Assembly: GCF_003045775.1 (NCBI RefSeq)
Contig: NZ_PXNS01000012.1
Location: 38,782-102,781 of the forward strand
Direction: 5' to 3'
Length of the DNA: 64,000 bases
DNA from: Halomonas litopenaei
GTDB taxonomy: Bacteria; Pseudomonadota; Gammaproteobacteria; Pseudomonadales; Halomonadaceae
Shown here: in pieces, positions 1-8,925 of the stretch
Numbering within the stretch: the first letter of the stretch is position 1
How the letters are laid out: every line of letters begins with the position of its first letter
Notes under the pieces: model-generated
What the model was told of the DNA's origin: nothing
What the model saw: the letters and a program-made list of their open reading frames with translations, nothing else
The model's database searches: none
Position numbers and translations under genes: made by a program

Positions 1-1273
1 GCTGACCGCCGGAGAACTCGTGGGGATAGCGTTGGGCGACGTGTTCGGGGAGCTCCACCTCACGCAAGGTCGCACGGACCCGAGCGCTGACTTCCTGCTC
101 GGAAAGCTCAGGCTGATGATAGCGAAGTCCCTCGCTGATGATATCCGCCACCGGCATTCGCGGAGAGAGAGAGCCGTAGGGATCCTGGAACACGATCTGC
201 AGATTTCTGCGCTGCTGGCGCAGTGCCTTGCCCGATAGCTGATCCAGCCTGGCGCCGGCGAAGTCGATGACCCCCTTGGCCTGGTTCAGGCGCAGCAGAG
301 CGGAGGCCAGGGTGGTCTTGCCGGAACCCGATTCGCCGACCACGCCCAGGGTCTCGCCGGCGGCGATGTGCAAGTCCAGCGGGGCCAGCGCTTCGAAGCC
401 AGGCTGGCGACGCTGGAACAGGCGTCGGCGCCGTTCGAAGGTGACGCTTAGCTGGCGGGCCTCGATCAGGGTCGGGGCATCGCCACAGGGGGTCGGGACA
501 CCTTCCGGCTCGGCGTCCAGCAACTCCCGCGCGTGGGCGCTCTGGGGGGATTGGAAGACCCGCTCGACGGTCCCGGTTTCCTGGTGCTCGCCATGACGCA
601 TGACACACACGCGATCGGCGTGTCGACGCACCAGATTCAGGTCGTGGGTGATGAACAGCATGCCCATGCCGTGGTGATCACGCAGCTCGGCCAGCAGGGC
701 GAGTACCTCCTGCTGTACGGTCACGTCCAGGGCGGTGGTGGGTTCATCGGCCACCAGCAGCTCAGGCTGGTTGGCGATGGCCATGGCGATCATTACCCGC
801 TGACGCTGCCCGCCGGAAAGCTGGTGGGGCCAGGCATCGAGCAGTTCCTCGGCTCGCGGCAGTCTTACCTGTTCCAGCAGTTCGCGGCAGCGGTGGCGAG
901 CCCCGCGGCCTCGCAGGCCCTGGTGCAGGCGCAGGGTCTCCGCCAGCTGTCGTCCGATGGTGTGCAGCGGATTGAGCGAGGTCATCGGCTCCTGAAACAC
1001 GAAACCGACGCGGTTGCCGAGCAGCCCCTGCCATTTGCGCGGCGTCAGCCGCGACAGGTCGGTGTCGCCGAGCCATCTACCGCCTTTGATTGTGGCGTTG
1101 GGCGGCAGCAGGTTGAGCGCGCCAAGCGCGGTGACCGACTTGCCGGACCCCGACTCACCCACCAGCGCCAGGGTCTCTCCGCGCCTGACGTCCAGCGACA
1201 GTTCCTTGACCACGGTGGTGTCGCCGAAGCCGATCGACAGCCGATCCAGCGACAGCAGGGTGTCATTGTTCAT
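1..1273 (-). CDS. yejF: Peptide (microcin C-type) ABC transporter, double ATP-binding protein YejF, 3' end cut by window
   Basis: Cytoplasmic ATPase of the YejABEF peptide importer. Reading from the ATG at 1273 gives a tandem ABC protein: first Walker A GESGSGKS at residues 39-46 with signature LSGGQRQR, and a second Walker A GESGSGKTT near residue 325. The second signature motif (EFSGGQ) is encoded by the first bases of the window, so about 100 C-terminal residues lie outside. Two fused nucleotide-binding domains are typical of YejF. The start overlaps the end of yejE by 11 bases (stop of yejE at 1263-1265), which suggests translational coupling. It is the last visible gene of a yejA-B-E-F operon transcribed leftwards. 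Confidence 0.93.
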   Translation of the reverse strand, partial: MNNDTLLSLDRLSIGFGDTTVVKELSLDVRRGETLALVGESGSGKSVTALGALNLLPPNATIKGGRWLGDTDLSRLTPRKWQGLLGNRVGFVFQEPMTSLNPLHTIGRQLAETLRLHQGLRGRGARHRCRELLEQVRLPRAEELLDAWPHQLSGGQRQRVMIAMAIANQPELLVADEPTTALDVTVQQEVLALLAELRDHHGMGMLFITHDLNLVRRHADRVCVMRHGEHQETGTVERVFQSPQSAHARELLDAEPEGVPTPCGDAPTLIEARQLSVTFERRRRLFQRRQPGFEALAPLDLHIAAGETLGVVGESGSGKTTLASALLRLNQAKGVIDFAGARLDQLSGKALRQQRRNLQIVFQDPYGSLSPRMPVADIISEGLRYHQPELSEQEVSARVRATLREVELPEHVAQRYPHEFSGGQ

Positions 1274-2336
1274 GCGCGGGGCTTCCTTGCGGTGTCGTGT
1301 TGCCGCTGGCGCTTTGGACGTGGCGCGGATCGAAGGCGTCGCGAATCCCCTCGCCGATAAATACCAGCAGCGACAGCATGACCGCCAGGGTCATGAAGGC
1401 GGTAATCCCAAGCCATGGCGCCTGGAGGTTGTTCTTGCCCTGGGCCACCAGCTCGCCCAGGGAAGGCGAACCTGGCGGCAGCCCGAAGCCGAGAAAATCC
1501 AGCGCCGTGAGGGTGGTGATGGCGCCGGTGAAGAGGAAGGGTATGAAGGTCAGGGTCGCCACCATGGCGTTGGGCAGCACATGGCGCCACATGATCAGAT
1601 GCGACGGCAGCCCCATGGCCTTGGCCGCCCGTACGTACTCCAGATTGCGCGCACGCAGAAACTCGGCACGCACGATATCCACTAGTCCGAGCCAGGAAAA
1701 CAGCAGCATGATCCCGAGCAGCCACCACAGATTGGGTTCCACCAGGCTGGCCAGGATGATCAGCAGGAACAGCACCGGCAAACCCGACCATATCTCGGTC
1801 AGGCGCTGGCCGATCAGGTCGACCTTGCCGCCGAAATAGCCCTGCACCCCGCCGGCCAGCACCCCCAGCACCAGCGACCCGGCGGTCAGCACCAGAGCAA
1901 AGATCACCGACAGGCGAAAGCCGTAGATCACCCGCGCCAGCACGTCACGTCCCTGGTCATCGGTACCCAGCCAATGGCGGCCATCCGGGGGTGACGGCGC
2001 AGGGTGGTCGAGATACTCGTCCAGGGTGTCGTAGGAGAACGGAATCGGCGCCCACAGCATCCAGCCATCCGACTCGATGGCGTTGCGGGTGAAGTCATCG
2101 TGATAGTCGGCCGCGGTCGGCAGAAAGCCGTCGAAGACGGTATCCGGATAGTCGACCAGCATCGGGAAGTACCATTGCTGCTGATACTGCACCAGCAGCG
2201 GCTTGTCATTGGCGATGAGTTCGGCCCCGAGGCTGAGCACGAACAGTAGGCCGAAGGCCCACAGTGACCACCAGGCACGGCGCTGGTGGCGAAAGACGGC
2301 GAGGCGACGGCGGGTGATGGGAGAAAGGCTAGGCAC
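1263..2336 (-). CDS. yejE: Peptide ABC transporter permease YejE
   Basis: Inner-membrane permease of the YejABEF importer, 357 residues, close to the usual YejE length. It has one N-terminal membrane segment (about residues 22-42), a periplasmic stretch containing LGTDDQGRDVLARVIYG, the usual entry to a DppC-type BPD_transp_1 domain, then about five hydrophobic segments. The coupling loop around residues 230-250 (RAAKAMGLPSHLIMWRHVLP) is the EAA-type contact for the ATPase. It starts two bases after the stop of yejB and overlaps yejF, so the permeases and ATPase form one translational unit. Confidence 0.94.
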   Translation of the reverse strand: MPSLSPITRRRLAVFRHQRRAWWSLWAFGLLFVLSLGAELIANDKPLLVQYQQQWYFPMLVDYPDTVFDGFLPTAADYHDDFTRNAIESDGWMLWAPIPFSYDTLDEYLDHPAPSPPDGRHWLGTDDQGRDVLARVIYGFRLSVIFALVLTAGSLVLGVLAGGVQGYFGGKVDLIGQRLTEIWSGLPVLFLLIILASLVEPNLWWLLGIMLLFSWLGLVDIVRAEFLRARNLEYVRAAKAMGLPSHLIMWRHVLPNAMVATLTFIPFLFTGAITTLTALDFLGFGLPPGSPSLGELVAQGKNNLQAPWLGITAFMTLAVMLSLLVFIGEGIRDAFDPRHVQSASGNTTPQGSPAHEQ

Positions 2337-2338
2337 GA

Positions 2339-3412
2339 TCAGGATTCCCGTGTCTCGAAGTCGATGCGCGGATCCACCCAGACGTACGTCAGGTCGGAAA
2401 CCAGTTTGAGTATCAGGCCGATCAGGGTGTAGAGGTAGAGGGTGCCGAAGATCACCGGATAGTCACGCTGCATGACCGCCTCGAAACCGAGCAGGCCCAG
2501 CCCGTTGAGCGAGAAGATCACCTCGATCAACAGCGAGCCGGTGAAGAAGATCCCGATCAGCGCCGACGGCATCCCGGCAATGATGATCAGCATGGCGTTG
2601 CGGAAGACGTGGCCATAGAGCACCCGCCTGTCGCTGGCACCCTTGGCCCGGGCGGTCAGCACGTACTGGCGGTGGATCTCGTCGAGAAAGCTGTTCTTGG
2701 TCAGCATGGTCAGGGTGGCGAAGCTGCCGATGGCCGAGGCGCTGACCGGCAGCACGATATGCCACAGGTAGTCCTTGACCTTGCCCCAGGCGCTGAGCTC
2801 GGAAAAGTCCGGTGACGTCAGCCCTCGCAGCGGGAAGACGTCGAAGTAGCTGCCGCCGGCGAACAGCACGATCAGCAGGATAGCGAACAGGAAGCCGGGA
2901 ATGGCGTAGCCGACGATGACCAGGCCGGAGGTCCAGACATCGAAGGCGGAGCCGTGTCTCAGGGCCTTGCGTACCCCCAACGGGATCGACACCAGATACA
3001 CCAGCAGGGTGGTCCACAGACCTAGCGAGATCGACACCGGAAGTCGCTCGAACATCAGGGTGGTGACCGCCTCGCCGCGAAAGAAGCTCTCGCCGAAGTC
3101 GAAGGTGGCGTAGTCCACCATCATGTCGATAAAGCGTTCATGGGCCGGCTTGTCGAAGCCGAACTGCTGCTCAAGCTGGGTGATGAACTGCTCGGGGATC
3201 CCGCGGCTGCCGCGAGACTCGCCGCTATCGATGGTCTCGCCGCCACCGCCCTGCAGGCGCGTACTGGCCTCGCTGGAAAAGCCCTCGAAACGTGCCAGCA
3301 ACTGGTCGATGGGCCCGCCCGGCGCGGCCTGGACGATGATGAAGTTGAGCAGCATGATCCCCAGCAGGGTGGGGATCATCAGCAGCAGACGGCGCAGTAC
3401 GTAGGCACCCAC
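2339..3412 (-). CDS. yejB: Peptide ABC transporter permease YejB
   Basis: First permease of the YejABEF importer, 357 residues, DppB type. An N-terminal membrane anchor (LLLMIPTLLGIMLLNFIIVQ) is followed by a periplasmic insert of about 90 residues and five or six further membrane segments. The EAA loop reads LTARAKGASDRRVLYGHVFRNA, split here as LTARAKGASDRR and VLYGHVFRNA. It lies 190 bases downstream of yejA and two bases upstream of yejE. The gap to yejA holds a strong hairpin at 3443-3471 that may set the ratio of binding protein to membrane components. Confidence 0.94.
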   Translation of the reverse strand: MGAYVLRRLLLMIPTLLGIMLLNFIIVQAAPGGPIDQLLARFEGFSSEASTRLQGGGGETIDSGESRGSRGIPEQFITQLEQQFGFDKPAHERFIDMMVDYATFDFGESFFRGEAVTTLMFERLPVSISLGLWTTLLVYLVSIPLGVRKALRHGSAFDVWTSGLVIVGYAIPGFLFAILLIVLFAGGSYFDVFPLRGLTSPDFSELSAWGKVKDYLWHIVLPVSASAIGSFATLTMLTKNSFLDEIHRQYVLTARAKGASDRRVLYGHVFRNAMLIIIAGMPSALIGIFFTGSLLIEVIFSLNGLGLLGFEAVMQRDYPVIFGTLYLYTLIGLILKLVSDLTYVWVDPRIDFETRES

Positions 3413-3442
3413 GGCATTTCCTTGAGGATTGGGTTTGCCAAG

Positions 3443-3471
3443 GCGAAGCGTCGTTTCGCACGACGCTTCGC
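3443..3471 (-). terminator. Intra-operon hairpin between yejA and yejB
   Basis: Perfect 12-bp inverted repeat GCGAAGCGTCGT / ACGACGCTTCGC with a 5-base loop. It lies between the stop of yejA (3603) and the start of yejB (3412). No T-run follows on the minus strand. An RNA-stabilising or partial-attenuation hairpin is more likely than a full terminator; such structures often raise binding-protein levels over permease levels. Confidence 0.5.
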
Positions 3472-3602
3472 ACCACCAGAAACATTTTCTGTATCAGGGC
3501 CGCCGGCGTGGTCGGGCCTGCCGTTCGGGCTGGACACGTGCGCCTGCCCTCTGAATCTTTGACCTTCTTACCACAGCACAGCGCCCTTGGGCCGCCGTTG
3601 AA

Positions 3603-5429
3603 TCAACGGCTACGCTGACGATCCTCGATGACCGCCTCGCGTTCAGGGTCTACCCACCAGGCGCTCAGGTCCAGCGTGTACTCGGGGAAGGGCTCCTGCC
3701 AGGCAAACTTGTCCCACACCGCGATGCGGTGGGCGGCCAGATGGAACTGCGGGACCACGTAGAAGCCCCAGCGCAGCACTCTGTCCAGCGCCTGGGCGGC
3801 GGTGTCCAGTGCCTGGCGCGAGTCGGCGGCGATCAGGCGATCGACCAGAGCGTCGATGACGGGATCCTGAAGGCCGATCAGATTCCGGCTCTGGGGGCGT
3901 TCGGCATACTCGCTGCCCCAGAACTCACGCTGTTCATTGCCGGGACTCAAGGACTGCGGAAAGCTGCCCACCACCATGTCGAAGTCGAAGCTGCGCAGAC
4001 GATTGAGGTACTGATTGACGTCGACGGTACGGATATTGCCCTGCACCCCCAGTCGGGCCAGCCTTCGCAGCAGCGGTTGGGCGATGCGCTCGAACTGGGT
4101 GCTGTAAAGCAGGATCTCGACGTGCAGTGGCTCGCCATTCTCGGGGTCGATCATTACCCCGTCACGGGCCTCGTAGCCGGCCTCACGCAGAAGTTCCAGG
4201 GCCTTCCTCAGGCGTGGACGCATCTCCTGGGGCTGCTGCATCGGCAGTGGCTCGCTGAAGACGCTCTCCGGCAGCTGGTCGCGGAAGGGCTTGAGCAGTG
4301 CCAGCTCGTCTTCGGACGGCAAGCCGGTGGCTTCCATCTCGGAATTCTCGAAGTAGCTGTCGGTGCGCGCATAGGCGTCGTAGAACAGGTTTCTGTTCAG
4401 CCAGGGGAAGTCGAAGGCAAGAGTGATCGCCTCGCGCACGCGGCGATCCTGAAACTTGGCCTTGCGCAGGTTCATGACGTAGGCCTGCATGCCAGCGGGC
4501 TGGCCGTCATGGACCTGAAGCTGCCTGACGAAGCCCTGCTCGCGCGCCGGGAAGTCGTAGGCCGTGGCCCAGTTGCTCGCGGAATTCTCGAGACGGAAGT
4601 CGAGATTGCCGGCCTTGAAGGCCTCCAGTGCCACCGTCTGGTCGCGATAGTAGTCGTAGATCAGCCGTCCGATATTGTGTCGGCCGACGTTGACCGGTAC
4701 CTCGCTACCCCAGTAGTCGTCGACGCGCTCGTAGACGATGCGGCGGCCCGGATCGACCTCGGCGATCCGATAGGGGCCGGAGCCGAGCAGCGAATCGCGG
4801 GTCACCGCCTCGAAGTCGCGATCACGCCAGTAATGCTCGGGCAGGATCGGCATCTGGCCCAGGATCAGCGGCAGTTCACGGCTTTCGCTGTCACCGAGGT
4901 CGAAGTGCACGGTGTCGCTGTCGATGGCGGTGACGCTGTCGACATCGCTGTAGTAGGCGCGGTAGAAGGGCTGCCCCTTGGTGGTCAGCGTCTCGAAGCT
5001 GAATACCACGTCCTGGGCGTCCACGGGTTCGCCGTCATGGAAGCGCGCTTCGGGGCGCAGGTCGAACTCGACCCAGCGCCGTTCGGGGTCCAGGCGGATA
5101 CCCTCGGCCAGGAGCCCATACATGGTGAAGGGCTCTCCCGGGTTCGATTCGAGCAGGGTGTCGTAGATCTGTGTAAGGCCAGAGGCTGGCGTGCCACGAA
5201 CAATAAACGGATTGGTCGAATCGAAGCTGCCCTGGGCGGCGCGAATCAAATCACCGCCTGACGGAGCATCAGGATTGGCATGGGGAAAGTGGCGAAAGTC
5301 AGCCGGCAGGGCCGGCTCACCATAGAGCGGAAGGGCGTGCACGGTGGGCACGCTGGAAACGTCTGCGGCCTCGCTAGCGGTCGCCAGCAGGGCGCCCAGC
5401 AGGCAGGCGCCAATTGCCACCTGTCGCAT
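3603..5429 (-). CDS. yejA: Peptide-binding periplasmic protein YejA
   Basis: Extracellular solute-binding protein family 5 (DppA/OppA fold), 608 residues. It delivers oligopeptides, microcin C-like in the E. coli homologue, to YejBEF. The N-terminus is a classic signal peptide (MRQVAIGACLLGALLATASEA) with likely cleavage after ASEA. The family block around GSGPYRIAEVDPGRRIVYER and the DLRPEARFHDGEPV segment are visible. It heads the yejABEF operon on the minus strand. The stop codon sits in a palindrome at 3594-3610, and mltD lies 45 bases upstream on the same strand. Confidence 0.93.
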   Translation of the reverse strand: MRQVAIGACLLGALLATASEAADVSSVPTVHALPLYGEPALPADFRHFPHANPDAPSGGDLIRAAQGSFDSTNPFIVRGTPASGLTQIYDTLLESNPGEPFTMYGLLAEGIRLDPERRWVEFDLRPEARFHDGEPVDAQDVVFSFETLTTKGQPFYRAYYSDVDSVTAIDSDTVHFDLGDSESRELPLILGQMPILPEHYWRDRDFEAVTRDSLLGSGPYRIAEVDPGRRIVYERVDDYWGSEVPVNVGRHNIGRLIYDYYRDQTVALEAFKAGNLDFRLENSASNWATAYDFPAREQGFVRQLQVHDGQPAGMQAYVMNLRKAKFQDRRVREAITLAFDFPWLNRNLFYDAYARTDSYFENSEMEATGLPSEDELALLKPFRDQLPESVFSEPLPMQQPQEMRPRLRKALELLREAGYEARDGVMIDPENGEPLHVEILLYSTQFERIAQPLLRRLARLGVQGNIRTVDVNQYLNRLRSFDFDMVVGSFPQSLSPGNEQREFWGSEYAERPQSRNLIGLQDPVIDALVDRLIAADSRQALDTAAQALDRVLRWGFYVVPQFHLAAHRIAVWDKFAWQEPFPEYTLDLSAWWVDPEREAVIEDRQRSR

Positions 5430-5474
5430 GGCGGTGGAGTCCTTGTCCTGAGGGGCGCCACCGTGGCGCCCGCT

Positions 5475-6668
5475 TTACCGACCGGAAAGTGTCAGTTGCT
5501 GACCGGGTTGAAGAGCCTGCGGGTTGTCGATGCCATTCCAGCGTGCCAGGTCCCGAGGCGAGATGGAATGAAGCATGGCGATGCGGTTCAAGGTGTCTCC
5601 GCTCTCGACGACATGGGTCTCGTCGGAGGCGCTGGCCACTTCGATCTGCCCCAGGTTGCTCAAGGCATTGCGCAGGGTGGCGGCGCTTTCTGCCGGCACC
5701 AGAATCTGACGGGTGTGACGCGGGTTGACGTTGCGCGACTTGAGTCCGGGGTTCAGTTCGCTCAGCTCGTGGGTGGTCACTCCGGCCAGAGCGGCTGCCT
5801 TGTTCAACGAGATCGGTGCGGTGACCGAGACCTTGGCAAAGGCCGCCGAGCCGCTGATCTCCGGAAGGTTGACGCCATAGCGCTCGGGATCATTGATGAT
5901 CCGCGAGATGGCCATCAGCTTCGGCACGTACGCCATGGTCTCCGAGGGCAGGTTGAGATCCCAGTAGTCGCCGGCGAGTCCGCGAGCCTGTGCCGCACGG
6001 CGGGCATTGTTGACGGTGCCGGCGCCGGCGTTGTATGCCGCGAGTGACAACTGAAGGTCGCCCTCGTACCACTGATCCGCCTGCATCTCGATGTAGTCCA
6101 GGGCGGCGCGGGTGGAGGCCACGACATCATTGCGGCCATCCCAGGCACCATTGCGCTTGAGGCCGAGGGCGTCACCGGTACGCGGCATGATCTGCCACAG
6201 TCCGACGGCGCCAAAGTGGCTACGTGCCTTGGGATCGAAGGAGCTCTCGACGAAGGGGATCAGCGCGATCTCGCCCGGCAGACCACGTGATTCGACCTGC
6301 TGGGTGATCCAGGCGAGCCAGGGGCGGGCGCGCTCGGTGATCTCCGCCACGTTATGGGGGCTGTCCTGGTAGTAGTCGATCCATTCCTGCACGCGGGCAT
6401 TGACCGGCTGGTCCTGCCACTGGAAATCCGCCCGCAGACTCGTCCAGGCATCCTGCGGCTCGAGTTCCAGGGCATCCCAGAAGTGGCGAGTCAGGTGTTG
6501 ATGCGAAGGCGCGGCGCTTGCGTCAGCGCTGGTTCCGCCATATGGCATGGCGCCACCGGGGGGGAGTGGCGAGGCCTGGGATGTATAGGCACCGGCCATC
6601 AACGAGCCAAGGAGGGCCAGACTGCTGGCCGCGCCAAGAAGTCGTCTACGGGTCGTGTGAAATGTCAT
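5475..6668 (-). CDS. mltD: Membrane-bound lytic murein transglycosylase D-like protein
   Basis: Cleaves the glycan strand of peptidoglycan to leave 1,6-anhydromuramic acid, acting in the envelope. 397 residues, shorter than E. coli MltD (about 450). It starts with a twin-arginine-like or ordinary signal segment (TTRRRLLGAASSLALLGSL) with no lipobox cysteine. The SLT domain spans about residues 120-260: catalytic Glu in PFVESSFDPKA, then GAVGLWQIMPRTG and SLAAYNAGAGTVNNA. A degenerate LysM-like segment (about 275-330) is followed by a good LysM at the C-terminus (HVVESGDTLNRIA to LQPGQQLTL). It neighbours gloB as in E. coli. Confidence 0.9.
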   Translation of the reverse strand: MTFHTTRRRLLGAASSLALLGSLMAGAYTSQASPLPPGGAMPYGGTSADASAAPSHQHLTRHFWDALELEPQDAWTSLRADFQWQDQPVNARVQEWIDYYQDSPHNVAEITERARPWLAWITQQVESRGLPGEIALIPFVESSFDPKARSHFGAVGLWQIMPRTGDALGLKRNGAWDGRNDVVASTRAALDYIEMQADQWYEGDLQLSLAAYNAGAGTVNNARRAAQARGLAGDYWDLNLPSETMAYVPKLMAISRIINDPERYGVNLPEISGSAAFAKVSVTAPISLNKAAALAGVTTHELSELNPGLKSRNVNPRHTRQILVPAESAATLRNALSNLGQIEVASASDETHVVESGDTLNRIAMLHSISPRDLARWNGIDNPQALQPGQQLTLSGR

Positions 6669-6742
6669 GCGTACAGAAACTCCTGGCCCGCGATGCTTAT
6701 CGCGGGCGTCCTGTGGGACGATGGTTCAGGACGCCGAGCCGT

Positions 6743-7510
6743 TCAGAAGGAATCCTTCCAGGCTCTTAGCGTGGCAAAGGTGGCGTCCGTGCTATCGGTC
6801 GACCCATGGGCTGAGGCAGCGCGCTTGACATCTTCATCATCGCAACGAAGGAAGGGATTGATGCGGCGCTCACGTTCCATCGTTGTAGGCAGCGTGGGTC
6901 GGTCCAGATCTCGTGCCTTCTGACATTCGTCGAAGGCGGTGGCAACGTCGGGGTTGCCGGGGTTGGCCGCCTTCGCAAAAGCGAGGTTAGCCAATGTATA
7001 TTCGTGCGCGGAGAATACCAGTGTATCCGCCGGCAGGGAATTCAGTCGGTCGAGGGACCCCTTCATCTGCTCCGGGGTACCTTCGAACAGGCGTCCGCAG
7101 CCACCGCTGAACAGGGTGTCCCCACAGAACAGCAGCGGCGGGATGCCTGCGGTAAAGAAGGCCAGATGGTCCAGGGTGTGCCCAGGCACCGCCATCACCT
7201 CGAACAGGCGGCCCATGACGCGAAACTCGTCACCGTCACGCACGATCTCGTCGACGCCTGCGATCTCGGGGTTATCCGGCCCGATCACCCGGGGCGAATA
7301 GCGCTGGATCAGTTCGGCAACGCCGCCGGTGTGGTCATGGTGGTGATGGGTCAGCAGGATGCAGCCCAGGCTCAGCCCTTCACGTTCGAGAAAGCGCAGA
7401 ACAGGCTCGGCGTCACCGGGATCCACGACGCAGACCTCTTGACTCGAATCCTGGCGCAGCAGCCAGATATAGTTGTCGCTAAAGGCTGGAATCGGTGTCA
7501 CGCTTAACAT
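6743..7510 (-). CDS. gloB: Hydroxyacylglutathione hydrolase (glyoxalase II)
   Basis: Hydrolyses S-D-lactoylglutathione to lactate and glutathione, the second step of methylglyoxal detoxification in the cytoplasm. 255 residues, the family length. The metallo-beta-lactamase metal motif THHHHDHTGG is at about residues 54-63, followed by the metal-ligand regions VPGHTLDH and FCGDTLFSGGCGRLFEG, and SAHEYTLANLAFA, then the C-terminal HAGH domain. It is transcribed divergently from the adjacent methyltransferase gene, the same gloB-yafS arrangement as in enterobacteria. Confidence 0.95.
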   Translation of the reverse strand: MLSVTPIPAFSDNYIWLLRQDSSQEVCVVDPGDAEPVLRFLEREGLSLGCILLTHHHHDHTGGVAELIQRYSPRVIGPDNPEIAGVDEIVRDGDEFRVMGRLFEVMAVPGHTLDHLAFFTAGIPPLLFCGDTLFSGGCGRLFEGTPEQMKGSLDRLNSLPADTLVFSAHEYTLANLAFAKAANPGNPDVATAFDECQKARDLDRPTLPTTMERERRINPFLRCDDEDVKRAASAHGSTDSTDATFATLRAWKDSF

Positions 7511-7634
7511 GGTCGGCAGGGTCCTCGGAGCGAGCCTTGAGCGGGCAGCATCTAGCTGGGCGGCCGGCGCAGACTTCAGTAAACTTCGTTTTTTCGCCTT
7601 GCAAAATCAGACACTTTGGAGGCACAGGTCGACT

Positions 7635-8420
7635 ATGTCAAATGCGTCGGAGCCGATGGAGCTCGCGTGCCTGGTGCGGCACGCTCGACGCTATTGGTCC
7701 AGCGACAGCGGATGCGCCGTGCGGCGTTCCGAGCGAGCCTGCCTGGGCCCGCTGGCCGAACGCTGGTGCGGCCAGCACGGTCTTGAAATGTCACTGGCCG
7801 AGCCACTGGCCGACATGAGCGCGGTGCGCCACTGGATACGGTGGTCTCCGACCAGGGAGCTGGCGGAAAGTTCCAGCACGCTGGTTTGCCGTCCTGAGCG
7901 CTTGGCTCTGCCCGATGGGGCGATGGACGTGGTGGTGCTCAATCACTTGCTGGAGGTGGTGTCCCACCCCCACCAGCTTCTGCAGGAGGCCGCCCGGGTG
8001 GTCTCGCCGCAGGGGCGACTGGTGCTGCTCGGCTGGTCTCCGCTGTCATCGTCGGGCTTGATGAGGGTTCGGCCTCGCCGCCGGCGGCAGCTGCCGGGGC
8101 AGGGCGTATGGCGAACGCCGCGGACGATGAAGGACTGGCTTCAGTTTGTCGACTTCGAGATCGAGCGGGTAGACTACTGCCGATTTCGCCTGCCGGGGCT
8201 CGCCGGTGGCAATGGCATGCTGGAGACCCTTGGCCGGCGCCACAACCTGCCCCTGGGCGATTGTTATATCATCCAGGCTCGCTGCCGCTCGCAGCTGGCC
8301 TGTACCCAGGGAAAACGCCCGCTGTTCGGCTTGCCGGTCGGTAACACCGCACTCGGCACCACCAGGCTCGAGCCCAGTGTGCGGCAGACCCCCAAGCAGA
8401 AGAAGGTAGCAATGCGTTGA
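7635..8420 (+). CDS. Class I SAM-dependent methyltransferase (YafS-like)
   Basis: Predicted methyltransferase of 261 residues, substrate unknown. The methyltransferase_11-type pattern is visible in the middle: LPDGAMDVVVLNHLLEVV followed by a hydrophobic strand SPQGRLVLLGWSP. A clear glycine-rich SAM loop is not obvious, so the SAM-binding half looks divergent. ATG 7635 is chosen because homologues start near here; an in-frame upstream start at 7473 would overlap the gloB promoter. The gene ends in a 4-base overlap (TTGA) with rnhA. Synteny with E. coli yafS between gloB and rnhA supports the call. Confidence 0.8.
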   Translation: MSNASEPMELACLVRHARRYWSSDSGCAVRRSERACLGPLAERWCGQHGLEMSLAEPLADMSAVRHWIRWSPTRELAESSSTLVCRPERLALPDGAMDVVVLNHLLEVVSHPHQLLQEAARVVSPQGRLVLLGWSPLSSSGLMRVRPRRRRQLPGQGVWRTPRTMKDWLQFVDFEIERVDYCRFRLPGLAGGNGMLETLGRRHNLPLGDCYIIQARCRSQLACTQGKRPLFGLPVGNTALGTTRLEPSVRQTPKQKKVAMR

Positions 8421-8878
8421 CCACTCCCGATTCACTCCCTGTCGTGACCATTTACACCGACGGGGGTTGCCGCGGCAATCCCGGACCCGGCGGCTGGGGA
8501 GCGCTGCTGGAAAGCGGGGATCACCGCAAGTCGCTCAAGGGCGCCGAGCGTGATACCACCAACAACCGAATGGAGCTGACCGCCGCGATCATGGCGCTGA
8601 AGACGCTCAAGCGCGAGTGTCACGTGGATCTCTGGACAGATTCGGAGTATCTGCGCAAGGGCATCACCGAATGGATCCATGGCTGGATCAAGCGTGGCTG
8701 GAAGACGGCTTCCAGGCAGCCGGTGAAGAACGCCGATCTGTGGCGCGAGCTGCATGAGCAGACACGCCGACACCAGGTCAGCTGGCATTGGGTCAAGGGG
8801 CACAGCGGCCACCCTGGAAACGAGGCCGCCGACGCCCTGGTCAACGAGGCCATCGACGAGTTGCTGGAAGGCGCCTGA
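8417..8878 (+). CDS. rnhA: Ribonuclease HI
   Basis: Degrades the RNA strand of RNA-DNA hybrids in replication and R-loop removal. 153 residues, the same size as E. coli RNase HI. The catalytic residues are visible as D15 (YTDGGCRGNPG), E53 (NNRMELTA), D75 (WTDSEY) and D139 (GNEAADAL), with the flexible-loop histidine H129 (KGHSGHPG). The start is TTG at 8417, overlapping the stop of the upstream methyltransferase gene by four bases, which suggests translational coupling. In E. coli rnhA and dnaQ are divergent; here they run in the same direction. Confidence 0.96.
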   Translation: MTTPDSLPVVTIYTDGGCRGNPGPGGWGALLESGDHRKSLKGAERDTTNNRMELTAAIMALKTLKRECHVDLWTDSEYLRKGITEWIHGWIKRGWKTASRQPVKNADLWRELHEQTRRHQVSWHWVKGHSGHPGNEAADALVNEAIDELLEGA

Positions 8879-8925
8879 CGCCGTCGGCCCACACCCCACA
8901 GCCCATCCGACATCAGGGACCCAGA

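Noticed and set aside
3729..5261. Plus-strand open frame of about 510 codons
   Set aside because: Antisense to yejA; no domain or ribosome-binding site.
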